A stretch of DNA of 64,000 nucleotides from Apostichopus japonicus (taxonomy: Eukaryota; Echinodermata; Holothuroidea; Aspidochirotida; Stichopodidae), in NCBI RefSeq assembly GCF_037975245.1, contig NC_092571.1:26862564-26926563 (forward strand), in the 5' to 3' direction. The first letter of the stretch is position 1. The number at the start of each line of letters is the position of its first letter. This document shows positions 13,513 to 27,260 of the stretch, one piece after another. The notes beneath the pieces were generated by a model. That model searched no databases and was not told where the DNA came from. It saw only the letters and a list, made by a program, of their open reading frames with translations. The position numbers were made by a program, and so were the translations under genes.

Positions 13513-16500
13513 CTGTGATGATTGAAAAAATACAACATAATTTTATATCAAGATTTTTTCTTACAATAATTAAAGGACTTATACAGTTTTTCGCACATCC
13601 ATAAAAGTAGAAACATTTATCATATTTGAATATTTGTTATTATAGACGGGGAGGGAGGGGAAAAGGTGGGGGGTTGCAAGTATCCGTAGATACTATACTA
13701 CCGGTTCGAAAGTAAAAACATCAGTTGAAGCAGAAATGTGCTAAATATCCCAGTCCTATTTGTTCTTGTTATGGTCAAAATTAAGTTTATTGTTAATTTT
13801 AGTACTGAAAGAGTTAAAAGGGGGAAGTGGATCCGGGTACCGTGTGACCCGTCCCATCCCCATTACTGAATCCGCCGTTCTTTCAACTACTTATCAGCGT
13901 TTGGATATGTTGACCTTGAACGTTTTCGTGGATATAAATACAGCGTAGCGGCTCTTATCATTCATTTTCAACTAGAGTTAATCAACTGTCTAAAACTGCT
14001 TGCATACAGCAATCGACTTGAAGCAAGTCTAGCATATCAGCGCTTTCAACGCTCACTTTACCATTCACGTATTCTTATACACATTGAACGAGCCTGCTGG
14101 TAATAAATTCAAAGTGGGTTGTTGATTGATAGGCTCAAAAGAGATTATAGCGTATTCTGTATGCTATAACAGAGCCTAGCTTCTGTTTCACGCGTGGAAC
14201 ACTGATAGTTAACAAGTTGAACGTGTGAGCATTATTGCTGGTCTGTATAATAAACATGTCATTGAACTTTGTTTCTAGCCATGTATAGGCCTATGTAACA
14301 GAATGATTGGAATGTTAACATCGTAAATACAAAGTAGTAATGTTAGGCTATAGCCTAAGTATATATATATAAACGAGAGAACTGATGAAAAAAGAGGGCT
14401 CTCAAATCAGCCATCAATACTGGTAGCGCAGAGAGAAATACTTCCGGAAGCTGCCAACCAGTAGTAGATCCCCGCTGATGTATAGTAGGCCTATACGTCC
14501 GTACGTGTATCTATGCTGTATTAGATGTTACAGTTAACTCTATATGAGAGGTAATGTAAACTGCATGGAAGGGTATGTATTTACGTGATTGTTATGGGAT
14601 AAGAAACTTCGCTTTCGTTTTGTGAAGCCAGAATAAAAAAATAAAATCAGTTAAAGGTATATATAGTTGTTTTATGCCTTAGAAATTACTCCTGGTTTGT
14701 ATCCTTCAGATAAAGGTTGGAAAGGTGGGGTGGGGTTGTGGGGGGGGGGGAGGGGTTGGGATGCAGGTTAAAATTAGTTATTAGCACAACCTTGCATGTA
14801 GACAATAATTATACTGACCTATTTAGAGCCTAAATATGCCCCAGAAAGAATCATTTCACGTCTATTTATACCAAATCCACGACCACATTCCTTAGTCCTT
14901 TTAATATCCTGGAACCGCCCCTTAAGGTAATTGTGAACAACTTTAAACAAATATATTGTCATAAATACCGTACATGTTTATTACACAATTCATGATAATG
15001 TGTAAATAAAGCCTGCATCGGCGTCGCAGGAGAGAAAGTCACATGAAAACCAGCCATGCTCTCACCAAATTTTGAAACCAATTATTTAATAACTAAAGAA
15101 ATGATTAATGTATTAAATTGGCAACATTTTAAACTTTGTCATGGCTTTAATAAGTTGCAAACAGAAAAGAAAAAAATGCACTAGTTATGTTTCTATGGCT
15201 ATTCGAGGTTTCAATATATTTGACCTTTAAAAGTATGCTTCATCTTGAGAATAGGGTGCTCCTTTAAGGCTAAATTGACGATGACGTCAACTCTTCTGTG
15301 TATACTTAAATGTAAGCGTTTATCCATTGTAGAAATCAACCAAGAGATCTTTTTTTCCAACTTCATATCTAACCTAAAGAATAGTACCACTGGAATAACA
15401 CTCAACACTATTTTGCCCTCAACAAACTTGTAATGCGTTGTAGCATGTTACTGGAAGCCATATCAAACACGTCTTATGTTTTCATTTTATGTTTTATGTT
15501 ACATCACAATAACTGACCTAATAATTTGAGTGCTAGCTTATACCTGAGTCTGTTCTGGCCACTTGGTCAAAATGCTTAAACGATCACTTCTCATATAGCA
15601 TAATAAAAAATAATAATAATAAACAGTCTAGACTGATAACAGTGATCTTAACGATCTATAACATATTAGTATTATTTGTGCATGTAGCTACTACATTCAT
15701 CCTTTAAAATTGGTATTTAAAGTTAGCCTGCACTCATGATATACCTATTGGCTCTGTTAATGAATATTCAACAATTATGGTACAGTGTAGATAATATGTT
15801 CAAGGTCAAAATATACGTCATTATCTGTAAGATCAAAGTTCCATGATGTAGTCGCTACTATTTCTGGGTTGTTGATATATTAATTTATGTTTATAATTTT
15901 AGGTGTAACGGTTGCAAAACATAACACACTGAATGATCCTTACGAAGCTTACTAAATCCCATACAACGTGATTAAATCCTGGGTGGTAACCACAACATTT
16001 TCGTTGTCGTTAAGAGGCGCTGAGGGAAAGGCTATTTTTAATAACCACAAATCACCACAGATATTTCCGAAATATGAAATTCGTTCGTTTAATAGAAATT
16101 GTTATTTTGTCCCTAAGGGTCATGCGCGCGTACCCGCTGGTCCTCGAGGGAATCCTTCATGAGACTTTTTTTTTCTCTTCTCATGAAAAGGGTTACATGA
16201 CTTCAGTTTGGAAGAGAACAATACAATTCCATGTTTTAATGTTATCGCAGCCGGGTTCCACATTCAGTCGATTGACTTGAAACAAGACAACGCATGAAAT
16301 GCACAACGTAACTGAAACGATATCGTCAACATTACAATGTACAATATCGGTGATATCGAGTAATAAATTTAACTAAGTAAACTGGGCCCTGCACCTTGAT
16401 GTATATATAGGATACGTTGTGTATATATTTTACCATATTACATGTAGGCCTATGCATTAATACGAAATTGAACTGGTAGCCATAACCTGTGGGGGTCTGG

Positions 16501-19500
16501 AAGAAGTTGGGCGGTAAGTTTGTTGGCTTAGGCACTTACGTATAACATTTTGTTCATGAAATATTAACACATTGTATACCCATTCGTCTGTTGCCGACAC
16601 GGCACTTCCAATCCGCTTCACGGCCTCTTTAACCTCCCTTTCCCCAGCCCACCCATTCATTGCAGTCAGATACTGGTTTAGGCTTTTGCGTCACGAAGAC
16701 GGAAGAAGCATTCGAATGAAGCTTTTAAAGTTTCGATTCCCCCCAGATAAGCAAATGTTTCTTTCTACAGATATGATCAGATTACCTCTCTGTATGAAGT
16801 AGCACACTTCGAAAGTTCATTATTAACTAATATCTTTTCTTTGATGAATAAAGTATCTGACATGTAACAATTATGTGGAGTGATTTGTAGCCAACTTGCG
16901 ATTTGCATTTGGGTTTGTAGGATAAAAGGTCACCAAAGGGTCATATTAAGGTCTCAAGGTCAAAGTGAGGTCAAGTAGCGTATCGCACACCTGTATTACA
17001 ATGCGTAGGTGGGCCACTCTTGTCAATAACGTAAAAGATAAGATTGTCACAAATTTGATCCTACTTCAAGCCTTGTGGGTCTACTTTCCAGGTATACATT
17101 TTTCATTTTACAGTCTGAACGATGAATTTAATTAGTTATGTTGGCGTACAGTGAAGAACATGAGATCGTTCCATTCAGTGCTTAACTAATTGTTATGAAA
17201 GCTGTTGACAAATTCACCTCGTTCGTCAAAAACGTGACTAAGGCGTTTTGTTTCAAAACCTATAGACATGAACGCATGTGAACGATTTCGTATGAGACTC
17301 TTAACTTAAACATAGCAATGGTTGTAATTTCTTAAAGCGCAATTTTTACTATATATTTCGTAACATTTTGATATAAAATTATACACTGTAAAACCCATTA
17401 TCATTGCAGACTAGTAAGTATGTCATACTCCAAACGTCATTTCGGATGAGGAAGAAAATTTGCATATCGTAACATTTCCAACTTCCGATGTTCAACTGGT
17501 TATGTACAGGGCGGGATTTGAGTTGTAACAAGGGGGTTAGGGGGCCGAGGGAGGGGTCTAAGGGGAGGGTGACCCCTGAGAAATTTGAGAAATGTGCAGG
17601 GCGGGATTTGAGTTGTAACAAGGGGGTTAGCGGGCCGAGGGAGGGGTCTAAGGGGAGGGTGACCCCTGAGAAATTTGAGAAAGCTTTGGATTTTATATAG
17701 CCCCTATATATAATATGGTGCAATATTTATAAGTTATTTCCCAGTACTAGTTGTGTATTTGAAATGTATATATGTTATCTGGATAAAAGTAGCAGATTCA
17801 TTTAAGCGACATAAAAGGTAACAACTGGATTTAAATAAGAATCGTCACAATGGGTCGATCTTTATTATAGCCTGTGTAATTACATTATGAATAAGTATAA
17901 ATGTATCGCAGAGTTGTCAGCATTACTGTGGCAAAACCAACCAAATTACCGACCGAATTAGATCATAAAAAAACCAACTCAAGTTCTGGGAAAATGTAAA
18001 TCCCGCCTCTGCTATAGTATAGAAAGGGTCTGGACAGTGAAATATTTAGCCAGAGGCGAATGGAAGCATTAACTTTATCGTTGATGGTTAATTATGTAAC
18101 AATAACAAATAGAATATGAAGAAGCAGGAAGAAATATAAAAAGGAACAAAGTAGAAAAAGGAAACGAAGTTAGGAAGATGTCCGATTTTCAATTTTTACA
18201 GCAAGATATTTACTTATACCCTGCAGTGGTAAAATGGCCGGAAGTTGAGGGACAAAACTCACAACCTTGCTTTGACGGGTTGATAATGGGAAATAACTAT
18301 TATTTTAAAGTTTAAAGTACAATGAATGGTATAACTGCAGCAGTAATATTTAAAATGGTTCCAAAATGCTCAGAATACTAGTAAAAGTAGAGGTTACGAG
18401 TAACGATTTGTTTTACAAGGTCTGGTAGCAAACAGAAAGCATTCTGAATGTGTGTACTCTAATAGCTCAGTCGAAACATTTACCGCTCGTTCATTTAACA
18501 ATTTCTCTTCGTATAAACAGTTGATTCCTTAGTTTTGTTGAATGGCCAAAGGTTCCTTTAAAATATTTTGGTCTATCTTGTCTAAGATTTGCCACAAGGT
18601 CATAAAGAGGTTGTTTTTAATGTCGTTACCAAACACCGCAATGGGACGAATCACTTCGTACATTAATTAACTAGAATGGAATGAATTGTTGTCACAATTA
18701 AAGAACAATCTAATTTAATTACAAACTATCTTATAATTATTAAAAACTGAATCAAAACACAATATGGGCACTACCAATTGAAGGTGCATAGAAGAAAGAG
18801 CATATTGTTAATAAACTAAAAACGATCTGCGTAATCATATATATGAAATATAGCATTTTGCATCTATACCGCTATATAATAGGGGTAATGAGTCTGTTGC
18901 TGTCTTCGCACTTTGGAAAAGCAGCAATCATTAATCGATGTGAGTCTCTTGCGTAAGAAATCCTCCTACCCTACAATATTCTTGTCTCAAGAGAACAATC
19001 ACTGATTGCAAAAATAAAAAGAGAATGACGTTTAGAGAGAAAAAGAGACTAATAAAACTGACCATGTCAAGGCCCATGCAGGACTGCGAATAAAAGAAGC
19101 AGAAGAAGAAGAAGAAGCAGTAGAAGGAAGACTAAAGATATTAAGTTCTTTTCATCATAAATTTTTCCTTTGAATATGTTTACTTGAGTGACAAATTATT
19201 AACTTTTTTCCTACTAAATATTCATGACAGCTCCCTGTACTAAGTATAACTAAAATTCGATATATCGTTTTTTGTCAGTTACATTCTCAACAAAGCGCCT
19301 ATAGGTTGTCTTTTAAAGAAATACATTCTGCTGTAGTATACCACCAAAAGGTCTAAGAAACAAACACAGAAGCAAAGAAGCAACCAAACAAAGAACTAAA
19401 CAAGCAAGCAAACAAATAAACAGACAAACAAAGAAGGAAAGAAAAGGGGAAAGAAGAAGTATAAGATAAGACGATCATCAAATGAAAAGGAAGGAAATTA

Positions 19501-20984
19501 TTGTATACTTACAACCAGGCGTAATTAAACTGCGGACATTGTGTGATGAATATGAAAAGCACAGAAAAACTCAAGTTGCTAAATGCCTTCCTCTCCATTT
19601 TTAAAATTGTTATAGTTCGTAACTATAGCGAATAAATATAACAATTTGGTTGGATACAACCTTTCGAATGTTGAAATCAGAATATCCGCATAAGAATATT
19701 CCAAACTGGATGGGATAGATATTCTGAAAGAATTTTGTAGTACAATTTTCGTCGAAATTGTCGGAGAATCTAATTTTTCAGTCGAAATCTGCTTTTTTTG
19801 TTTTAAGGATCGTATTTAACATTTGCCGTATTTTACAAATGTTTATTTCCGGCGTAAAAGGGTATATATTATAAAATGTGTTTTTAAAGATAACAAATGC
19901 TAAGCTCTCTATTGAAGCAAACACGACAAAAAAAGGAAAATTCGAGACTTTTATCCACTTTCGCTCATATTCAGTATAGATTTTGATGCTTCATATGTCT
20001 GGTGTTCGAATTTTCAAATTTACATGAAAAATGAACATATTATTTTTCTCCTTTGTCGTAGTTAATATATATATAGGCGTGCGTATATTATATCCGTGTG
20101 GAGTGTAAATCCAGAAATATATCCGACCAAGGTACTATTACCTGTTCATCTGTACTTCACACAAAAATTATCCACATTCTTATTCCATAAATTAAAGAAA
20201 TTAAATTCGACGGTAATTTTGAGAAAATGTGAAATCATGTAGCTGAAAATAATCAATGTTTGCTTCCAAGCGAAGTGTTCTAATCTGCCGAACTATGCTA
20301 GCACACAACAGATCTTTCCTTTGACTTTATAGTTTCCCAATGAACTTCCGTATGTATAATGATCCCGCCATTCCCAGTAGTTGTTCACCTCGCGTCGGAC
20401 TTGCTGTGTGGTATTATTAAGACGAATCAAGGCCAGCCGTTTTACTGCCGACTCAGTCACAACTTATTGAGAATTGGTCGCATTTGACGTCTGGAACATA
20501 AGTGCATCATCGCTCGCAACTGTAACCCGAAGTCCATGTACAGACAAATAGTTTCAAATTAGCTAGAAGATACAGTCATTAACGAAGCTATCAGGTTCCA
20601 CTAACCTCTGCCTGATCAGTGGATTGCGGTTCTTTATGACTAGCAAACACAAAGATCTCAAACAGGGAAACCTTAATCACCGTTCATTAGTAAATTATAC
20701 TGTATCGAGACCGGTTTCAGTGATGCACGTTTCAGGTATTTGTCGAAATTATCTTTCAAAACGACTGAGCACATATTTTATTATTAATTTAAAGTCAATT
20801 ACTTTCTATTAATTCATTGGAATTGGAATTTTAAACAAGGTCATACAATAATACGATTCAATTTTTTTCATCAACAACAATTGAGAGCAAGGAACAGCAG
20901 ATCTTTTTTGCTATTGCAAATTTTTTTCGGGATATATGGCGGGCACGCTTTAGAGTTTAAAGAATCCAAGACGTTATGGGACAA
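13513..20984. other. Non-coding; Wnt4 5' intron or upstream DNA
   Basis: No exon recognised apart from the 90-bp duplication listed separately. A signal-peptide exon of Wnt4 would be short and could be missed here. Confidence 0.55.
17503..17683. repeat. 90-bp tandem duplication
   Basis: Two nearly identical 90-bp copies begin TGTACAGGGCGGGATTTGAG (17503) and TGTGCAGGGCGGGATTTGAG (17593), each G-rich. They produce open frames on both strands that repeat themselves and are not genes. Confidence 0.9.
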
Positions 20985-21775
20985 ATCAGCTATATAGCTG
21001 ATGCTTTCGGCTCGATTGTACACATATGTCCACATGAGGATACATTTCCAATATAGTTGATACGTTCCGGGACGATTATACACAATAAGTATCAACATAA
21101 TATTATGTATGCAAATTCCAATATAGTTGAGGCATTCAGGTGGACTACATACGATACACGATTAACAGATTCATTGTCTCGAACATAGTTCATGCATTGA
21201 ACTCAACTGCACACAATATGATATCCACATATGTATACTATTTCGAATATAGTTGAGGGATACAGGTCGACTATGCACGAACCTGTCTCATTACATTAAT
21301 TGTCTCGAACATAGTTCATGCATTGAACTCGACTGCAGACAATATGATATCCACATATGTATACTATTTCGAATATAGTTGAGGGATACAGGTCTACTAT
21401 ACACGAAACTGTCTCAATACATTAATTGTCTCGAACATAGTTCATGCATTGAACTCAACTGCAGACAATATGATATCCACATATGTATACTATTTCGAAT
21501 ATAATTGAGGCATACAGGTCGATATATATATACACGAAACTGTAAAAATACAAATACGTTCAGTGTATCCATCATTGTTCATGCATTGACCTCGACCGAA
21601 CAAAGTAGTATGTTCACAGATGAACACTGTTTTGAATATAGTTGAGGCATGCAGGTCGACTATACACAATACATTTGTCAATAGACAGGCAAATGTACTG
21701 TGCTGAATATAATTCAGTCTTTCGAGTCAACAATAGGCCTACACAATATGTTGTCAACAGATATACTGTTACGTT
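20985..21775. repeat. 126-bp tandem repeat made of two diverged ~63-bp halves
   Basis: TGTCTCGAACATAG recurs at 21175, 21301 and 21427, a period of 126 bp. Each unit has two related halves, one starting GAACATAGTTCATGCATTGA and the other GAATATAGTTGAGG, so the array is dimeric. The outer copies are more diverged than the central three. Confidence 0.85.
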
Positions 21776-24700
21776 GTTGCCCCAGAGTCACACCTTGTTA
21801 TAGAGTTCAAGTTGAAGTAGTAAATGTCATCTACCACACAAATAGTGATTTCTTCACGATTGTTAAAATCGAATTAAATACGCAATCAAACTATCTACTA
21901 AACTCACACCTGTTTACCCTCCCCTGACCGAGAAATATATATACTACCCACCTCTAGCCTGTTCACAGTAGTCAATCTGAACCTCTTTCGTGAACTGACA
22001 AATACATTTTATAGAGACTATCCTATAGGGAGAAGGGAATAAAAATTCTATTCTCAGAATTAAGTGGCGTTTGCTGCCCTCTAAGAATATTAAAGCGTCC
22101 AGTTTAAGGTCGTACTTATCTTTACCAATAGTACAGGACTGTATACCAAGTTACATAAACCTTCACACAGATTGTGCGATGAAGGTATGTGTCAAAAATG
22201 ATATGCTCTATATGTTCTGCATGTAATCGACAAGAACTAAATATCTCTTTGTTGGTGCTTGCATATTATTTTAGTATTCAATGACACTTTATGAAACCAC
22301 CTTCTTCGACAATTTCCAGGTTGTAAAACATAGATTATATGTTACTTCGTTCATAACTTCCTGGTAAAAACTTTTTCAAACGTTTTAGCAATTTTAGAAG
22401 GCTAAACTTTTAAAGACACGTCTAACGACCTCTAAACAGCCTGGTGACATCTAAATAGTCTCTCCACGTAGATATACTACATCCACACCCTTTAACCCGT
22501 TCCAATTCCACGTAATATGCCCAACCCCCTCACCCTCACTCCACAACCGTTCGACAATGCTATAGCTCTCTACGGTATATATTAATTTACGATAGAACCC
22601 TCACTGCGTTATGGCCGGTCCATATCAGGAAAGTGACCAGACCGTTGGTTAGTCTGGAAGTCGACGACAAAGGCTATATGTACTATATAATTTATGGGAC
22701 AAGTTTTGGGGCAGCGTTGGTAGCCCCTCGAGGACCGAACCAGATTAGACCTATGTGTCGTTGCCCTTGATCCACCTTCTTGCGTGTTCTAGTTGTTCCA
22801 GAAAATATTCAACCAATCGTACACATTTTATCTTCCATTGTATGCGTCATAGTTATATACCGAACATTCATGAATGTTACAAACTTTCACCGCAAAACTA
22901 TGTGTCAATCTTCTTTTCCTTTGCCTTGTAACTAGGTTCTACCAAGAATTTTGAGATGATCCGTTAACGAATAGTACAAACTATGGATCTAATTCCCTCG
23001 ACAATGTTACATGGCGTCTATCTGCTGGCGCTAGACTGCAGTGACAAACCATTATGGTGCTTATGAACTACTAATCTCACTGACCACGTTATCTGCTAGA
23101 AATTAGTGAAGCCATTTCCTAGCTAGAATCTAATTACTTAACGAAACGGATTTGCCATTTAAGAGTATCAATCAAGAGCCCAAAGGCTTCCCGACAGAGG
23201 GGTCCTTGTGGTAGGTGGTGGGGGGTCGATTTCGAGGCTCAGGGGTCAGTCAGGGGCGTGTCGAATTATGGGAAATAAATGTATTTTCATTTCCTTTCCT
23301 ATCCTCAAAGTGTAACGAAGAGCTCAAGCAGGGGGCTAGCTCGGTGATTCAATTGTCCCCGCGGCTCGACCCCGGTAGTGACGTCAGTAGGCCCCTACTC
23401 ACTCCTTCTGATCGTCTACGCGTCTTAATACACGCTATTTGTACGTGACAATTACTCTGCATCACTGACAAACTTCTCACCCTCTACTCCGTGTCAATAT
23501 TAACATGGCCCATGTATACGCTTTAAATAACAACTGGATGAAGACAGGCAGAGAGGTCGCCAGAAAAAAGAACATGGGAGAAGGGGGATTGAGGTAACCA
23601 AGGAATCAGTGGTGGGGGTAAGGAGAGGGGGAATCCGAAACTGATACCACAGAAGACTATCTCCTAAATCGATGTGTAGTCATATGTTTTCGTTCAGTGG
23701 TTCCTCGTGGAGCCATTGTTACGCAACTATGCCAATCACGACATAGTCCTCATTTGATTTGATTTGATTTATTTGTTTTTCACGTGTAAATTTACAGTGT
23801 GAAGGAAGTCTTCCAAAAAGCGTACAACAGCTTAACAAAGTAGAAGACTCCCTGTATAAAGAAAAGTGTTACCATAAAGTGTTACCGAGAATTAATTCAT
23901 GAATCAATTAAAATTATGACAGTTTTATCGATAGTAGGGTTCCTCTATTAAGTGATGTACTCAACTTGTATGCTAATGGGGCAAGTCCCCTTCGACAGTT
24001 ATAATGCCTCTAGTTCGTGTACTTCTCGTGTCAAAAGAATGCATAAGTTACAATAAAGTAACACGGCAAGTTACATCAATCCAGCTTTCATCAGCACGCC
24101 CTACCGAAAAAGCACTTTCTCAATGATTGAATCACCACTTTCACGGACAAATAGCTATAGGCTTATCATATCAGGGTTTCTTTTTCGAAGCAAGTTTAGC
24201 ATTATGGTAAACCCAATTCTGGCCACTGTCAATAACAAAGGAAATGTTCAAAATTAAAATTGACGCGGCTACCGCAGATATAATTTATGACATGGCCCGA
24301 GGTAAGTATGGGACCTCAAGGGGATGCATGGATTCAATAGGTGGTTACATATCAGGGTCCCTTAGTGTACTAATGGCAGACTCCATGTGGTTTCGTGAAA
24401 TTATCCTTCTATTGGATACGTCACCTTACATTTTGAAGGTTCAGTCATCACCGACTTCCAATGCCAGATTAGCCTACATCATATTTCTATCATGGGTCAA
24501 AAGTAATCTAGTTTCTAACATACTGCAGCCTTTTGTTTTACTAATTACTTTCATATGTTGGGACGTGCCTCAGTATAGCGAGAAGCAAATATTAGGAAGA
24601 AAATTATATACGTATCCTTTGAATAATTTGGAAAACATTTTGCTTGAAGTAGCTAGGCGACGTTTGTTTGAGCAGCTAGCATGCAGGCTAAGAACTGGTT

Positions 24701-25044
24701 TGATTCGGTTTTTTTTATGGGAAGTGTTTAGTGAACATACACATATATGTGGGGAAGGGGTGGGGGGGGGGGCTATACCTCTATATTTGTCAGAACCTCC
24801 GAGTGTTTGCAGGGAACTAGTTTATATTTACCTCGATTAAATAGCATCCACCCCAGACTTAAACAACGGACGAAGCTCAAAGCAATGTTCAGTGCATGGT
24901 GTTAAACTTTGCAGCACACTCGCGTTAAAGCCATAGGTCCGCTGTCGGAACTCTGAATTACGTAATATGCATAATGGGGTGAATACAGGTTATAGAGCAC
25001 TGTAACAATATGAAACCCCGCAAGTAATTTGGAAGCAAAAAATA
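21776..25044. other. No convincing gene
   Basis: The segment has GATTT repeats near 23750-23775. It includes a plus-strand open frame of 198 codons (24244-24840), treated under rejected observations. Nothing else stands out. Confidence 0.55.
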
Positions 25045-26366
25045 CAGGGGCGTATCCAGGATTTTCCAATAGGGGAGGGGGCGTCAGGCATGAATGATCG
25101 CCGTCCTGGGGGATGGGTCTAAGGGGAGGGGTGTACAATTTTTGCTTTCGAAGAAGGGCTGAAATGCAAAATGGTGTCATATGCATGGGCGGCGATCCGT
25201 ACTTCCGAGTGGGGGGGGGGGGGGGGATATGACCTTGTTGACTATCTAAGCGTAGCGCCACCATGGGGTTGGCGCGAAGCGTACAAGAAAATTTTGGGAT
25301 TAACAAACCCTCTAGATGGCCGGAAACGGCACTTCCCGAGGTTTCCAAGCGGCATATACCCAACTTTAAAATAGGGATGTCATGTCCGAAATATCTCATA
25401 ATCAGGATCCAAAATACTTTTTTTTTAAATTTCGGGTGTTATTTTGGGAAAATTGCCCCTGTCAATCTTGTTTCAGGCGCAACGTTAGAATGTTCGAGAG
25501 CTCTTTTATATTATTCGATGAAGAAAATGGCCTCATGCAGGCTATTATAGGCCTATACACATGCAATACACAATTACACATAGTTACATTCCTAGGTACC
25601 GATTGCTAGGGCATCTAGGTGAAACGTGTATTAAGCATTACCCTGGTTACATGAGATTCTCAGCTGTTCGAGGGAACATGTACGTGTGTAGGATTACTAT
25701 AGGGCCTATATGAATACTATGAGGGTGCATATATGTACTATATCAATACCGTGGGCGCAATAATACATTTTGTTGGTATAGGGCCAATGAAGCCTACAGT
25801 CAACTATTTTTGCTTTATAAAGACGCTTTATTTGAAAAGATCGCACTGCGTTTATGGTAGGCGAGAAATGAAGCTAAAAAAGAGCCGTACATTAACGAAG
25901 ATGCATAAATGTAGGCATGAAAATATTCTTGTCCCTGGCATTTGGTGGGGGGATATGGTGCATTACATCCCCTCCACCCATTTTCATGGAGGGATATATC
26001 CCCCCTCCACCCAGGATCGCCGCCCATGGCCATATGTGATCCATTTTTCGACCTTAATAATAAGCAACATTTCCAGTAAATATGGACACAAAATGCACAA
26101 TTTAGTATGGCTGGCATGTCACTTAGTGTTTATAGTGATAATACAAACACAATTACCATCTATGTTTCTAAAACTATTATGCCGCCGAACTTCGCCAGAA
26201 CCTTTTTTTGGCAAACAAAAAATAAAGCATACGGGAGGGGGGGGGGGGGGTTGAGCGATCACCGACATCTCACATAAAGGTCGTCATCAATTTTTTTTTT
26301 TTTTTTGGTGACGGCCAATAGGGGGGGGGGCGCGCGCCTGTTGCGCCCCCCCTGGATACGCCCCTG
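25045..26366. mobile_element. hAT-like non-autonomous element
   Basis: CAGGGGCGTATCCAGG at 25045-25060 is matched by its exact inverse CCTGGATACGCCCCTG at 26351-26366. CAGGGGCG ends are typical of hAT MITEs. Flanks share only AAATA, so the target duplication is decayed or uncertain. Subterminal DNA is rich in GGGGAGGGGG/CCCCCC blocks. No transposase is readable; the open frames inside have no family features. Confidence 0.72.
25175..26036. mobile_element. Nested inverted-repeat element inside the hAT-like element
   Basis: ATGGGCGGCGATC near 25186 and GATCGCCGCCCAT near 26014 form a second inverted pair with CATATG just outside each side, nested inside the larger element. Poly-G/C-rich subterminal blocks follow both ends. 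The interior (about 25230-26000) shows no transposase. Boundaries are approximate. Confidence 0.55.
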
Positions 26367-26862
26367 AAATATAACATGCATAGGAAACAACCTGCATAGG
26401 TAATAACCTGCAAAAGTAATAACATACATAGGAAATAACGTGCATATGTAATAAAATGCATAGGTGATAACATGCACAGGTAATATCGTACATAGGAAAT
26501 AACGTGCAAAGGTAACAACGTGCATAGGTAATAACATGCATAGGTAATAACGTGCATATAAAATAACATGCAAAGGTAATAACATGCATAGGAAATAAAG
26601 TGCAGAGGTAATAACATGCAAAGGTAATAACATGGATAGGAAATAACACGCAAGGTAATAAAATGCATAGAAAATAAACATGCAAAAGTAATAGCATGCA
26701 TAGGAAATAAAATGCATAGGTAATAACATGCATAGGTAATAACGAGCAAAGGTAATAACATGCATAGGAAATAATTAACGTGCATAGGTAATAGCATGTA
26801 TTGGTAATAACATGCATAGGTGATAACATGAATAGGTAATATATGCATAGGAAATCAATGGG
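26367..26862. repeat. 16-bp minisatellite, about 30 copies
   Basis: Units like AACATGCATAGGTAAT repeat with frequent point changes. The array begins immediately after the inverted end of the hAT-like element. Because 16 is not a multiple of three and the unit lacks stops on the minus strand, three overlapping minus-strand frames of 168-216 codons are open (MHVITYACYYLC-type repeats). They are artefacts. Confidence 0.9.
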
Positions 26863-26994
26863 GAAGACACATGCCCCTACGCCCCTCACCCCGTTTATAA
26901 CAATCCCGTTCTCACTATCATTCTCACTAGAGATCACGTTGTTAGTCTTGTTGCTGAAAAAAATGGATGTTAGAGAGAGGTGGCTTAACGGGGA

Positions 26995-27260
26995 TGGGAA
27001 AGGGAGAGATATGGGGCAGGGGCGGAGAAGGGAGAGATATGGGGCAGGGGCGGGGAAGGGAGAGATATGGGGCAGGGGCGGGGAAGGGAGAGATATGGGG
27101 CAGGGGCAGGGAAGGGAGAGATATGGGCCAGGGGCGGGGAAGGGAGAGATATGGGGCAGGGGCGGGGAAGGGAGAGATATGGGGCAGGGGCGGGGAAGGG
27201 AGAGATATGGGCAGGGAGCGGGGAGGGGAGAGACATGGGGCAGGGGCGGGGAAGGGAGGA
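26995..27260. repeat. 28-bp G-rich minisatellite, about 9 copies
   Basis: The unit contains GGGAGAGATATGGGGCAGG followed by a GCGGGGAA end, repeated nearly perfectly. The G-runs are dense enough for G-quadruplex formation on the plus strand. Several overlapping frames on both strands are open through the array only because of the repeat. Confidence 0.92.

Noticed and set aside
12900-13538. 212-codon minus-strand frame around the Wnt4 exon
   Set aside because: Only 13271-13512 is coding; the rest is read-through past the GTGAGT donor and upstream of the acceptor.
17379-17723. Repeated frame containing FSNFSGVTLPLDPSLG twice
   Set aside because: It reflects the 90-bp tandem duplication and has no family features.
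24244-24840. Plus-strand open frame of 198 codons
   Set aside because: No recognisable domain; its 3' part runs through a poly-G tract and its 5' part contains a consensus donor-like GTAAGT. A frame of this length is only mildly unlikely by chance in 64 kb read six ways, so I do not call it a gene.
24902-25399. Minus-strand frame of 165 codons
   Set aside because: It crosses the left end of the hAT-like element and repeat DNA also found at 59319-59404, so it is repeat-derived.
25733-26254. Plus-strand frame of 173 codons ending in a Gly run
   Set aside because: It lies inside the nested MITEs, ends in a poly-G tract and shows no transposase motif.
26259-26937. Three overlapping minus-strand frames with MHVITYACYYLC-type repeats
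   Set aside because: They are produced by the 16-bp minisatellite, whose unit happens to lack stops on that strand.
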